From contig NZ_JABFHF010000001.1 of assembly GCF_015476655.1 (NCBI RefSeq), positions 186,001 to 250,000 of the forward strand: 64,000 bases of DNA, in the 5' to 3' direction. Origin of the DNA: Aquiflexum lacus (GTDB lineage: Bacteria; Bacteroidota; Bacteroidia; Cytophagales; Cyclobacteriaceae). Within the stretch, counting starts at the first letter, position 1; each line of letters starts with the position of its first letter. The translations under genes and the position numbers were made by a program. Shown in pieces: positions 1 to 8,789 of the stretch. The notes beneath the pieces were generated by a model. The model was given only the letters and a program-made list of their open reading frames with translations, did not search any database and was not told the DNA's origin.

Positions 1-508
1 AGGCACCTGCAATGACTTGCACATATTTCCCTAAGGTGTTTTTAATGTATTTCCCAGTTTTAAGTCCTATAAATGTAAATACCATAGAAAAGAAAGCTAT
101 AAATAATGCCATCTCTAGCGGGTTGACATCCCCAAGCCCAAAGCTGAGGCCCACCAGCAAATTATCAAGGCTGAGGCCTAAAGCAATTAACAAGAGGCCT
201 TTGATCGATATTATATATTCAATCGACTCTTCCTTTTCCTTTTTACTCTTTAAGCTGGAGTAGATGGTATAAATTCCGAGACCAATCAATATCAGGCTCC
301 CTGTAATGTTGGCATAATCATCTATGAAAGAACTTAGATAGCGCCCAATGAATAGCCCTACCAGTGGTACTGTAAATTCCACAAGGGTGAAAATCAAAAC
401 TATTCTCAAATGGTATTGGCCTGTACCCAAGGCACCTAGACCAAATGCAAAAGATAAATTGTTTGAGGCAATGACAATTCCTAAAAGTATCAGGTCAATC
501 GTGTCCAT
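1..508 (-). CDS. MntP/DUF204-like membrane transporter, 3' end cut off by the window
   Basis: The reading frame opens at an ATG at 508 and runs without a stop to the left edge, so the C-terminus is missing. About 169 residues are visible. The protein is very hydrophobic with roughly five membrane spans and a two-fold internal repeat: an N-terminal helix with ASNNLSFAFGLGA and a later helix with ALGLSLDNLLVGLSFGLG. This repeat is typical of DUF204 proteins such as the manganese exporter MntP, where the paired helices carry an acidic residue. Here the second repeat keeps the Asp, but the first has Ser-Asn-Asn where MntP has Met-Asp-Ala. A cation efflux role is therefore likely from family membership, while the substrate is uncertain. 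It is an inner-membrane protein transcribed leftward. Confidence 0.75.
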   Translation of the reverse strand, partial: MDTIDLILLGIVIASNNLSFAFGLGALGTGQYHLRIVLIFTLVEFTVPLVGLFIGRYLSSFIDDYANITGSLILIGLGIYTIYSSLKSKKEKEESIEYIISIKGLLLIALGLSLDNLLVGLSFGLGDVNPLEMALFIAFFSMVFTFIGLKTGKYIKNTLGKYVQVIAGA

Positions 509-722
509 TCATTTGTTTTGTGCCAACGATAGGTTTAAATATATGTCAATGCAATTTATAGATTTTTGTTGCCCCTAAAGTGAATATAGGTCAAAATATT
601 GGGCTTCCCAACAAGAGAAGGGTCTCGACTGACTGTAGTTTCTCGATTAAACCAAATGAATTGAACATATTCCTCCTTTTCATTTTCTTCTTGGTTCTAC
701 GTTGCATTAAGCCTAATGATAC

Positions 723-2201
723 CTATTCAACTTTATCAAACTGAAAAAAATTGTAATATAAAAATGAGTACGAATGAGCTGCATTTTTTTGAAACATGAT
801 TTCTTCACCTCCATCCATTGCCATGAATTCCAATTCGCCGGTTTGAGCAAGAATTGAATTTAGATAGCCATGAGTATCAATCATTTTTAATCTCCCATTT
901 TCCATTTTAACTTCAATCACAAATTCTCCATCTACACCGGGAACAGGACCTCCTTCTTCGTTATATCGATATTTTCCGGTTAGATTTTTTAATCGTTCCG
1001 GGTCAGATTCATAGGGATCAATTATTTTTGGTTCCAAGATTCCCCATCCATAGTAAGTTGAAATAGAAAGTAGGATTTCATTGATCAAAGGACGTCCATT
1101 GTCAGCATTGGTCATGATGATTACCCCATCACCTTTGTAAGCAAAGGCCATCATATTTGTTGTAAATCCCTCATTTTTACCCCCATGTTGGAATATCAAG
1201 GAATCAGCTTCCCATTTTAGTGCAGGACCCAATCCCCAATTATTCAACTCTTCTGTCAACATCAATTCAATGGTTTCTCTGGATAAGATGCCCTTTTCTT
1301 TTCCAGTCAGGATATCCTGAATTTCTATACAATACCTGGCCAAATCTGAAGGTGTTGTCCACAGACCTGCGGCGGCTTTTTCTGAATAATTATGCCAATT
1401 TCCGTCCACTGCTTCCCCTTTTCTATTGAAAGCAATACTGGCTGATGACTCAAAATTAACCGGCAAAGGTTGTTCATACGTGCTATTGCTCATTGCTAAG
1501 GGCCGTAGGATTTTATCATGCATTACTTTTGCAAAACCCAACCCGCTGACATCTTCCACTACTTTCTCCATCAAAGTGTACCCACCTCCCGAATACCTCC
1601 AAATACTACCGGGGATAGTATCTAAGATTACAGCAGGCGTATTTCCTTCGCCGTTCAGCACCTGAATTAGGGTTGGTAAGGGTTCATCTACAGGGTAGCC
1701 CGGAAAGCCATGTCCTGTTAATCCCGATGTATGGGAAAGTATTTTCCTCAGCGTAACTTTTTCAGTTTGGGTGAAGTCAGTGTCAGGTATCTTCCAATCT
1801 CTTAGGTAAGTATTGACATCCTGATCCAGATCAAGGACTCCTTCTTCAGCCATTTTCAATACTGACAAAGCCGCCACTGGTTTGCTGATGGATCCTGCCT
1901 GAAATAGCGTATTAGGAGTGACTTCAACCACCTCGTTTGCTACTACATTTGCGATTCCATAGCCTTTGGCCCAATGTAATTTCCGGTCTTTTATCACTGC
2001 GATGCTCAAGCCCGGCACCTTGAAATGATCCATTCGCTTTGATATGGTGTGTTTTGTTGGCAAGTCACCATCAATTTGTATAGTCGTGATCAGACCGCTT
2101 TCGATATCTTCTATTTCTGTATGAAGTGAATTATCGACCTCACCGGCACAAGCGGTGAAAAAAAGTAAGGTAAGTAAAAATGGGGTGAGATTGGTTTTCA
2201 T
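723..2201 (-). CDS. Serine hydrolase of the class C beta-lactamase / esterase family, lipoprotein
   Basis: 492 residues. The N-terminus is a lipoprotein signal with lipobox FFTAC, Cys18 being the acylated residue, so the enzyme is probably anchored in the periplasm or outer membrane. The catalytic motifs of the beta-lactamase-related family (PF00144) are visible: Ser104-x-x-Lys107 (SISK), Tyr203 in YSGGGY in the place of the YxN motif, and His339-Gly-Gly in the place of KTG. These enzymes act as D,D-peptidases, esterases or beta-lactamases; the HGG form and YSG tyrosine motif point to an esterase or peptidase rather than a dedicated beta-lactamase. A C-terminal beta-rich tail of about 110 residues follows the catalytic domain, as in many family members. 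It is a lone leftward gene; its substrate cannot be told from sequence. Confidence 0.88.
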   Translation of the reverse strand: MKTNLTPFLLTLLFFTACAGEVDNSLHTEIEDIESGLITTIQIDGDLPTKHTISKRMDHFKVPGLSIAVIKDRKLHWAKGYGIANVVANEVVEVTPNTLFQAGSISKPVAALSVLKMAEEGVLDLDQDVNTYLRDWKIPDTDFTQTEKVTLRKILSHTSGLTGHGFPGYPVDEPLPTLIQVLNGEGNTPAVILDTIPGSIWRYSGGGYTLMEKVVEDVSGLGFAKVMHDKILRPLAMSNSTYEQPLPVNFESSASIAFNRKGEAVDGNWHNYSEKAAAGLWTTPSDLARYCIEIQDILTGKEKGILSRETIELMLTEELNNWGLGPALKWEADSLIFQHGGKNEGFTTNMMAFAYKGDGVIIMTNADNGRPLINEILLSISTYYGWGILEPKIIDPYESDPERLKNLTGKYRYNEEGGPVPGVDGEFVIEVKMENGRLKMIDTHGYLNSILAQTGELEFMAMDGGEEIMFQKNAAHSYSFLYYNFFQFDKVE

Positions 2202-2289
2202 TTGAAAGATAAATCGAATAATAGATTACTATATTAAGCGTTTTATCCTTAAGAGTTCAATGATTTCAAATACATTGTTCAAGAGATGC

Positions 2290-2846
2290 TTAATTTTTCT
2301 TGATCCTTAGGAGTTGATTGCCAATTGCCATATACCAAATTCCATTGCCCATTCTCTGACTGTTTTTAAAATTCGCATGCAGATTGGTAGTGGTTTCTTC
2401 TGCTTCATTCCAGCTTATACCGCCACTATTAGTTGATGCGATTACATCATTTACTTGATAGACATCGTTAGGACAAACACTTTTTTGAAGTATCATCAAT
2501 CCATTATTGACAGATTCAAACCCTATCATCCTTGCACTGCCATCATTAATGGTAACCCAAGTTTCACCTCCATTTGTTGATCTAATTACTTTTCCCGAAA
2601 GAACTACTATCAAGTTGTTTTCATCAATAACCTCGACATCCCAGACTGAAGCATTTTCCAGTTCGATTGTTTTTATTAATTGTCCATTGGTATCAATGAC
2701 TACTAATTTTCCACCTTTGCCTGAAATAAAAATCCTGTCTTGAAATCACAGGCTTCTTCAAACTGACTTATAAAATTATCATCAACAATTTCCTGGCATG
2801 ATAGAAAAAAGATCATTCCGAAAATTAACCATATTGATTTTTTCAT
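2290..2846 (-). pseudogene. BNR-repeat-like lipoprotein gene with a frameshift
   Basis: An ATG at 2846 starts a lipoprotein signal with lipobox FFLSC (Cys17), but this frame stops after about 47 codons near 2704. From about 2740 down to 2290 the adjacent frame reads through as one continuous protein containing STNGGETWVTI and TNSGGISWNEA, which are Asp-box/BNR-like propeller repeats. Joining the frames requires one missing base in about 2736-2748; the joined product would be about 185 residues. It is therefore either a recent pseudogene or a sequencing error. Only 8 nt separate its start from the stop of the upstream lipoprotein gene, so the two were probably co-transcribed. Function is unknown; short BNR proteins are usually extracellular or surface-exposed. 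Confidence 0.7.
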
Positions 2847-2854
2847 ATCTTTTA

Positions 2855-3511
2855 CTAATTGCTTCGCCAGTTTCGCTCTATATCTATTTCTGTAAGAAAT
2901 CTTCCTTTCTCAATTGTCCCGATTTTCTCCCCACCACAATTGTATAAGTCACAAGAAACGACAGTCCATAATCGAATACTTTTATAATCCTTATCTCCCG
3001 CATAATCAGGCGATAACTCCTCCATCTTAACAATCTCGATAGCGCTTTTATTTTGGTCTCCGAAGTAAGTGGAAAAGCAGCCATCTTTGGTTGTTCCCTG
3101 AATTATAAATCCATCAAAAACAGTATTTTTGGCAGATTGAAATTGCTTTTTACCAACTTCAAAGAGGGCCAATTTGGCAAAATAGGAATCAGCGGTATCA
3201 AGTGCCGGTGAGATAATTTTTAATGATTTCAGATTCTCTTTCGAGTCATATTTGGAGAACCCAAAATTTCTTTGTTGAATGGCTTTGTTGTCGGAAACAC
3301 ACCAAAAGCTTTCACGGAATATGGTAATCCCATCTTTCCAATCAAATCTCCAGGAAATGTTTTCCCCCAAAATCTTTCCATTTAACTGAATGGTTGTCTC
3401 AGTTTTAAAACGTTCGATCTGATTGTCTATTGGGTTTATTGACTCCGTTGTATCACAACCCACAATAATGAAAACTGTCAGGGTGAGTAATATTGATATA
3501 AATTTTCTCAT
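2855..3511 (-). CDS. Lipoprotein of unknown function
   Basis: 218 residues starting at an ATG with a clear lipoprotein signal (lipobox IIVGC, Cys19). The rest is soluble and mixed alpha/beta, with several cysteines late in the protein (for example VSCDLYNCGG). I do not recognise the family. It lies immediately upstream of the frameshifted BNR-like lipoprotein gene with an 8-nt gap, which suggests a two-gene unit exporting envelope proteins. Nothing in the flanks suggests a specific role. Confidence 0.7.
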   Translation of the reverse strand: MRKFISILLTLTVFIIVGCDTTESINPIDNQIERFKTETTIQLNGKILGENISWRFDWKDGITIFRESFWCVSDNKAIQQRNFGFSKYDSKENLKSLKIISPALDTADSYFAKLALFEVGKKQFQSAKNTVFDGFIIQGTTKDGCFSTYFGDQNKSAIEIVKMEELSPDYAGDKDYKSIRLWTVVSCDLYNCGGEKIGTIEKGRFLTEIDIERNWRSN

Positions 3512-3671
3512 GGGAGTATTTGCTTTATTTCACATTTGCGCCTTAAGGTTCAATGCCCGAAAGTATTACACGCTATATCCCAGACGGCATAATGTAAAAA
3601 ACTGTCCTGGATATTCTATAATTTTATGAAATTTTTAGTTTGTTTTTGTCGTACTAAGATCAAACGACTTA

Positions 3672-4394
3672 TTACAACATGATAGGTCGAAGGGGATTTT
3701 CACCTTCCCAAGAACCTACGGTTTTGTAGGGAACAAAATTTGCAAAAAGCTCCTCGCTATACCAGCCCAGGCTCCGGGTTTTTTGGATCACCTCGCTATG
3801 GATTTTGGAGCGGTAGGCATAATTCCGCATGGATTCCTCGTCTTCCCAAAGGCTGAAGGTGGCTTGCATCAGCCATGGATATTCTCCGATCCCGATGGAA
3901 AAAATCGATCCGTCCCTATCGTCCATATTTTTACTGACCGCAGGTACATAGCTCCAGAATTTTCTTAAAAAAAGAAATTTGATCCGGGCCCGGGTGATCA
4001 CTGCAATAGGACCGGACTGGTAAGGGTGAATGGTTTCGAAAGGACTCCGCCCTGACCATGTTCCATGAACTTTGCTTGTTTTCATGTAAATGGTCCAGAA
4101 CTCTGTGGCACGTCTTTGAAAACGGGAGAAATGCTTGGATTTATCAAAATAGTTAGCAGCAGCCTCTTCTGATTCCCAAACGGCAAGTAAGGAATATACA
4201 TTCACATTGAGCATTTTGGAAAAGCCATTTTTTCCGCCGCTTCCCATCAACTTAAAGAATTCCAAACCTTGCACCTTTTTAAAGTCCTTGATGGATTTTT
4301 GCATTTGTGCAAAAATCCAGAACGCCTGCATTCCTTCAAATCGGAAAAGGGTAAAAGTGATGACTTGTTGTTTGGTGTTTGTGGATAAGCCCAT
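3672..4394 (-). CDS. Spheroidene monooxygenase (CrtA)-like protein
   Basis: 240 residues. The C-terminal half carries the pattern seen in spheroidene monooxygenases: GIGEYPWLMQATFSLWEDEESM, an AYRSKIHSEVIQKTR stretch and WYSEELFANFVPY. CrtA adds a keto group to acyclic carotenoids, and related proteins are found in pigmented Bacteroidota without the rest of the bacteriochlorophyll-era pathway. The length fits the family and there is no signal peptide or membrane span. No other carotenoid gene is next to it here, so a carotenoid substrate is inferred from family only; a heme-binding or other monooxygenase role is possible. A perfect 11-bp inverted repeat lies about 70 bp upstream of the start. 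Confidence 0.75.
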   Translation of the reverse strand: MGLSTNTKQQVITFTLFRFEGMQAFWIFAQMQKSIKDFKKVQGLEFFKLMGSGGKNGFSKMLNVNVYSLLAVWESEEAAANYFDKSKHFSRFQRRATEFWTIYMKTSKVHGTWSGRSPFETIHPYQSGPIAVITRARIKFLFLRKFWSYVPAVSKNMDDRDGSIFSIGIGEYPWLMQATFSLWEDEESMRNYAYRSKIHSEVIQKTRSLGWYSEELFANFVPYKTVGSWEGENPLRPIML

Positions 4395-4787
4395 TAGAAA
4401 AGCAGTTCAGTAAATTATTGAAAAGAGATAGATTCGAATCGTCTATTTGATTAACTGAAAATTTTAATTTTGGTTGCCCCGTGTATCCAACCAAAATTTC
4501 ATCTGCCCTAATCCTTTCTGTGGGGCTCACCAACTGAAAGATATTATCAAAAGATTACCATTTGGAGTATTTTTAAGCTACGGGGACCCTAGTCGATCAA
4601 TTGTCCAAGTTGCTTAAGACTCTATATTTCAAGTCGTCAAACTCATTGAAGTGTGCTTTTCCACATTTTATTTTCATTTGCTCGTCTCCACTTGTCAGAC
4701 TAATTCCTTACTTATTTAAGTATTATTCTAATGCTTTTTTCCAGAATATACCTTGTACAATATCCAAAAAAAAGTCATTCCAATTCT
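4395..4787. other. 393-bp intergenic region with one hairpin
   Basis: No convincing gene lies between the CrtA-like gene and the M23 peptidase gene. Short open frames here have no signal, motif or plausible start. The only clear structure is the inverted repeat at 4466-4498. The upstream regulatory region of the CrtA-like gene must lie in this stretch, but no good TTTG / TAnnTTTG promoter pair was recognised. Confidence 0.5.
4466..4498. repeat. Perfect 11-bp inverted repeat upstream of the CrtA-like gene
   Basis: AATTTTGGTTG at 4466-4476 and CAACCAAAATT at 4488-4498 are exact reverse complements separated by 11 nt. It lies 72-104 bp upstream of the CrtA-like start. It has no T-run in the direction of that gene, so it could be an operator or a leader hairpin rather than a terminator. 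Role not known. Confidence 0.55.
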
Positions 4788-5639
4788 TTAGAACTGTTCT
4801 TTTTTTAATTTATCTCCTATTTTGAGTTCTATTCCTTTTTTGCCACCAACAAATTCAATAGGAATAGATTTTAATCCATTTTCGGTATTCGCTGGAATTA
4901 AGCAACTAAAATGTAAATGTTCTACAGTACTTCGTCCTGTATTTCCAGATAGAGCAATTTTTTGGCCCTGCTCAACTTTATCCCCTATTTTGACAAGACT
5001 TCCTTTGTGAACTAAATGAACATATTGGAAAAAGACGCCTGAATTCGGTTCGTAAATTGTTATAAAGTTTGCGAAAGGTCTCCATTCTTTTCCTTTACCG
5101 GAAAGTTTGTACTGATCAATCACACCGACGACATATCCACTTGTGGCAGAACATATGGTGTCATTGGTTTTCATATCGAAATCCAGGGCATATCGAGAGA
5201 AGTCACTGTTATGGGTAAAATTTGAATTGTTACCCTGAATCACAGTATATTCTTTAGATTTTGGAAATGGAAATTCGACTTTGATAGGTTCAATTTTTTT
5301 TGATAAACTTCCCAATCTGGAACTAAAACTAAGTTGATTGTCAATTTTTTTTATGTTCGTATAAGTCAAAACAGTATCAGAGTCACTTTCCAATAAAATG
5401 GGTGCCGATTGATTGAAAATTTTTTGCAAGTCCTCATCGGCTGATAAAACCCAAACTCTTAGAGGGCAATGCAAAGGATTTTTTAATTCAATCCTTAAAG
5501 TTTCCTGTTTAAAAGTATATGATTTATGGTATTCATATTGATTGTATTTTTCATTTGGGAGTGTAGGAGTTTTACACCCAAACAAAATAGTTAGATTTAA
5601 TAAAGTGACAATTATCAGGTTTAACGAATGTATATTCAT
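4788..5639 (-). CDS. M23-family (LytM-like) peptidase lipoprotein
   Basis: 283 residues with a lipoprotein signal (lipobox TILFGC, Cys22). The C-terminal domain, about residues 135-275, has the M23 metallopeptidase pattern: His143 and Asp153/Asp155 in RYALDFDM for the first metal-ligand site, GYVVGVID, a conserved His208 in YVHL, the glycine-rich GNTGRSTV and the H241-x-H243 motif (EHLHF). These enzymes bind zinc and cleave peptide crosslinks in peptidoglycan or other glycine-containing peptides in the periplasm; some act only as scaffolds. All metal ligands seem present, so activity is plausible. The N-terminal 120 residues are a separate unrecognised beta-rich region. No partner gene is adjacent. 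Confidence 0.87.
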   Translation of the reverse strand: MNIHSLNLIIVTLLNLTILFGCKTPTLPNEKYNQYEYHKSYTFKQETLRIELKNPLHCPLRVWVLSADEDLQKIFNQSAPILLESDSDTVLTYTNIKKIDNQLSFSSRLGSLSKKIEPIKVEFPFPKSKEYTVIQGNNSNFTHNSDFSRYALDFDMKTNDTICSATSGYVVGVIDQYKLSGKGKEWRPFANFITIYEPNSGVFFQYVHLVHKGSLVKIGDKVEQGQKIALSGNTGRSTVEHLHFSCLIPANTENGLKSIPIEFVGGKKGIELKIGDKLKKEQF

Positions 5640-5829
5640 AACTGGTTTTAGTTACCCTTTCTATACCTTTGGTCAATTTAATTACTTGGTAGTTTCCCTG
5701 TGCGAATAATGGCAATAAATTAAATCTTGTTTGGTCATGCCAAAACTCACTTAATCATTAGATGCTAAATAAAATTCTGTTTTATGTTATTACTTTTGCC
5801 GATGGCCCATAAATTTTAAAGTTTTTTTA

Positions 5830-6498
5830 CTAAAGAATTGATTCGATATGTAGTTTTAATTTCTTAGAATCCAACACTATCACTTCATAGGATTTTACCT
5901 TTTGGTCTATCAAAGATGAATAAATAATCAGTTTATTTTTGAGGACAACCAACTCATCTTTTTTCAATATCTCCATATCCATTAAATCAACGTTGTTTGT
6001 CAACCAGGTGAGCAATTCATTGGTAAAATATTCAACTTGAAACTCGCCCTTCCTCACACTTTCAGGGACCTGCCCCTCGTAATAATCACTTAACTTTTTT
6101 TGAAGTGCTAAGTCATCAAATAGACTTAATTTCCCGGATGACTTCATCGAGCTATATGTTGAGGTTGTTGGTGCATAATTTTCTACTCCAAGAATCGAGG
6201 ATAATTGACTATCTAGAGAGTCTAAATTATCTGATAAGAGTAGGTTCAATAATCTTTCTAGGTTTTCTTGATATTGAATATTTTTAGGAATCTGGTACTC
6301 TTCATAGGTTTTGATGTCATCCGAAAGGTCATTAATCAAGGAATTCATCAATAACCTGCTTTCTTTTCTATCTTGATTTAATTTTGCTCTTTCGTTGATG
6401 TAAAAGGCCAAGTAAACACCTAGAATTACTGCCAGAAAATTAAAAAAGTGATTTGTCCAGTTGTTGAATTTTCTTTTCATTTGAGTCTGGTTTTTCAA
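5830..6498 (-). CDS. DUF6090-like membrane-anchored protein
   Basis: 222 residues. After a short basic cytoplasmic stretch (MKNQTQMKRKFNNW) there is a single membrane segment around residues 15-32 ending in YLAFYINE, then a mainly helical soluble region. This layout and the sequence around NDLSDDIKTYEEY and SSMKSSGKLSLFDD match the DUF6090 family, which is common and often multi-copy in Bacteroidota. No enzymatic motif is visible and the role is unknown. It stands alone between two intergenic regions and has no obvious operon partner. Confidence 0.7.
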   Translation of the reverse strand: MKNQTQMKRKFNNWTNHFFNFLAVILGVYLAFYINERAKLNQDRKESRLLMNSLINDLSDDIKTYEEYQIPKNIQYQENLERLLNLLLSDNLDSLDSQLSSILGVENYAPTTSTYSSMKSSGKLSLFDDLALQKKLSDYYEGQVPESVRKGEFQVEYFTNELLTWLTNNVDLMDMEILKKDELVVLKNKLIIYSSLIDQKVKSYEVIVLDSKKLKLHIESIL

Positions 6499-6585
6499 TT
6501 TGCCCCTAAAGTGTCACTTTCATTTACCTTCAAACCGCTTGTTTGGGATAGCAGACCTATGACAATTTGAGGAGATATTTCATTT

Positions 6586-6650
6586 ACTTAAAACTATCAC
6601 TATCCCATTAATAATCAAAAACATTTCTACCTGAAAAAGCATTTACCAGA
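6586..6650. repeat. Dispersed intergenic repeat, copy A
   Basis: About 65 bp in the spacer after the alpha/beta hydrolase gene closely resemble 8588-8652, sharing TATCACTATCCCA and ACCTGAAAAAGC with similar flanking bases and small differences between them. Both copies are in the same orientation and both lie 3' of leftward genes. Confidence 0.55.
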
Positions 6651-6670
6651 CTCAAAATCTGCGATCTTCA

Positions 6671-7405
6671 TCAATCAGTCTCAATTTTTTTGAAAAAATC
6701 ATTCAATGCTTCCAAGGTTAAACGCTGTTGTGCTTCTAAATCAATTTCAGCTTTATCGTCAGTCAGTAATTTGCCTAAATATCCAAATTGAGAATGATTC
6801 CCGCCTTTTATTGCTATCAAAAAAGCGTTTTTAGGCAGCTTGTCTTTATTTTCCATTACTTCTGAAACACTCGCTAATCCATCAAATTCCCCATAGAGTT
6901 TGATGGTAGGCAAAATCCTGTTGGAGAGGTCAAAATCTCTCGGGTGGGATGTTCCCAATAAGAAAAGTCCCTTCATCAAATTTGGATTTTCAAATACGAA
7001 TTGAGATGCCATTTTCGCTCCTTGAGAATGTCCACCAATGATGTAATTTCCATTTTTGAGGTCGAACAGGGACTCGATTTTTTTATAGTCCCAAAGCGGC
7101 ATCCTCCAATTCATCTTAATAAGATGACAAGTGAAGCCATTTTCAGCAATTTTTCTGCAGAGTGGTGCATATGCCTTAGGGTCTGTCAATCCACCCTGAA
7201 AGAATATAATCTCATGTCGAGAATTTGAATTGATTGGTTCAAAAGTGATCTTCTCATTTGATTTCACAACTGTCACCTTGCCATCGTCAGTAAAGGTTGT
7301 TTCAGGAATGTTCCTCGATTGATAGGTTGTCCAATTCCAAATGAAAAATAGGGTAACAAGGCTAAACCAGACTATTCTAAAAATATTCCTTTTTTTAATT
7401 TTCAT
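6671..7405 (-). CDS. Alpha/beta hydrolase, membrane-anchored or exported
   Basis: 244 residues. An N-terminal hydrophobic segment (about residues 10-24) after basic residues acts as a signal anchor or uncleaved signal. The alpha/beta hydrolase triad is visible: nucleophile Ser127 in the elbow GGHSQGAK, acid Asp175 in LYGEFDGL and His204 in GGNHSQFG. The fold and the oxyanion region (IIFFQGGLTD) match PF12695-type hydrolases, which cleave esters or related bonds. The substrate is unknown. The gene is transcribed leftward alone; a dispersed repeat element follows its stop codon. Confidence 0.83.
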   Translation of the reverse strand: MKIKKRNIFRIVWFSLVTLFFIWNWTTYQSRNIPETTFTDDGKVTVVKSNEKITFEPINSNSRHEIIFFQGGLTDPKAYAPLCRKIAENGFTCHLIKMNWRMPLWDYKKIESLFDLKNGNYIIGGHSQGAKMASQFVFENPNLMKGLFLLGTSHPRDFDLSNRILPTIKLYGEFDGLASVSEVMENKDKLPKNAFLIAIKGGNHSQFGYLGKLLTDDKAEIDLEAQQRLTLEALNDFFKKIETD

Positions 7406-7519
7406 AATTTAAAGGTAAAAAAACCACTCTAAATTCCTCAGAACGCGTTATTTTATCTTGAATCTAAATGAAATATTCCTTGGGGAAAGGGAATATGCCG
7501 TCTGCTAAGATTCATTTTT

Positions 7520-8527
7520 TTAAGGTTCCAAAGCAAACTTAGCGTAAAATGGATAGTGATCTGAACCAAATTCAGAAAGACGCTCTAATTCTACTAGCTC
7601 AAACTCTTTGGTAACAAAATAGTGATCTAAGGGCCACCGCAAAAAGAAAGATGTAGCATCAAAAGTATTGTAAAGGCCACGACCAATCCTTACATTTTTT
7701 AAATTCCCCTGTTGACCGAACATCCTGGAAGAATGGGACCAGGAAACATCATTAAAATCTCCGGCAACCATTGATGGCAAGGGGTTTTCTGCGACTAATT
7801 TTCCAATTTTTAAGAGAGCAATTTCCTCTTCTCCAACGTTATCCGGATACTTATTACTTGGTACAGGAGCGACAGGATGAATTCCGTGGAAATTGAAGGA
7901 TTTTCCTGAAGGTAATGTCATGATTACATGAAATGAAGGTACATCATCATGCTTTAAAAATTTTATTTCTTTGTGTTCCATGGGTATTTTTGAATATAAG
8001 GACATTCCATAGGCATTGTCCAAGGGATATTCCAATTGGTAAGGATAATTTTTCTTCAAACCCTGCAATTCCTTTACCCACCAATCGTCTACTTCCATTA
8101 CGAGTAGAATATCTGGATCCTGCTGATTTATGATTTTTAAAAAGGCCTCCGATTGCCGGTTATCGATCAGTACATTTGCCGATACCACATCAAAAGTGTC
8201 GGCTGTTTTTATGATTCCTGTCCCAAAATCCGGCACTGATTTTTGGCCAAGCAGATAGGGATAAATGACAATCCCTTGAATAATAATCACCGCTATCAGT
8301 CCAAATAATAACATCAGGGAAGGAAATTTCCATTTTTTGGTCATTGGGATAAAGAGAAATAAAAACAATAGTCCCAAAATCAGGTACTGTAACCTCGGGA
8401 AATCAAGGATCTTGTAATACCAGAACCTGAGGTCGTATATAAGGGAAAGCATTGTTATAAGTATAAGTACTGTACTAAAAACAAGCAGAGAGTAAAAGAG
8501 TAATTTTTTAATGACGGCCATTAGCAT
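7520..8527 (-). CDS. Endonuclease/exonuclease/phosphatase (EEP) family membrane protein
   Basis: 335 residues. Three hydrophobic segments fill the first 95 residues, followed by an EEP-fold domain from about residue 110. Visible EEP motifs are VVSANVLIDNR, MEVDDWW (metal-binding Glu), HGIHPVAP, AGDFNDVSWS (Asp and Asn of the active site) and GSDHYPF at the C-terminus (catalytic Asp-His). The family includes nucleases, sphingomyelinases and phosphatases; membrane-anchored forms like this one are frequent in Bacteroidota and probably act outside the cytoplasm on a phosphodiester. A second ATG at 8521 is an equally possible start. The substrate is not determined. Confidence 0.85.
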   Translation of the reverse strand: MLMAVIKKLLFYSLLVFSTVLILITMLSLIYDLRFWYYKILDFPRLQYLILGLLFLFLFIPMTKKWKFPSLMLLFGLIAVIIIQGIVIYPYLLGQKSVPDFGTGIIKTADTFDVVSANVLIDNRQSEAFLKIINQQDPDILLVMEVDDWWVKELQGLKKNYPYQLEYPLDNAYGMSLYSKIPMEHKEIKFLKHDDVPSFHVIMTLPSGKSFNFHGIHPVAPVPSNKYPDNVGEEEIALLKIGKLVAENPLPSMVAGDFNDVSWSHSSRMFGQQGNLKNVRIGRGLYNTFDATSFFLRWPLDHYFVTKEFELVELERLSEFGSDHYPFYAKFALEP

Positions 8528-8587
8528 TGATTTTTTAAAAAGATCAGACTAGATCTATTTTTTTTAGGTCAGTTCACCATTATCAAC

Positions 8588-8652
8588 TACCTAAATTTAT
8601 CACTATCCCAATAATTATCAAAAAAATCATTCCACCTGAAAAAGCTTTATCC
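8588..8652. repeat. Dispersed intergenic repeat, copy B
   Basis: Second copy of the element at 6586-6650, in the spacer between sucD and the EEP gene. The copies are similar but not identical, so the duplication is not recent. Confidence 0.55.
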
Positions 8653-8683
8653 ATATCCCGATTCTCCACCATCAGCATCAAAA

Positions 8684-8709
8684 AACCGCCCTAATTTCTC
8701 AGGACGGTT
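8684..8709 (-). terminator. Intrinsic terminator downstream of sucD
   Basis: On the minus strand AACCGTCCT, an 8-nt loop and AGGGCGGTT form a 9-bp stem with one G-U pair, directly followed by five T residues. It lies about 80 nt after the sucD stop codon. Confidence 0.8.
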
Positions 8710-8789
8710 TATATTATCATCCCGCACTATCGGGACCAAATCTTCAATCTACCTTCTAAAACCTGCCTTGCCGGCATGCAAGTCTAAAA

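Noticed and set aside
2884-3084. Second open frame inside the lipoprotein gene at 2855-3511
   Set aside because: It is a shadow frame of the gene with a signal peptide and lipobox, and has no independent start or motif.
4380-4388. Perfect DnaA-box-like TGTGGATAA
   Set aside because: It lies inside the CrtA-like coding region and is isolated; another at 27557-27565 is inside mutA. No cluster exists near dnaA, so no origin is called.
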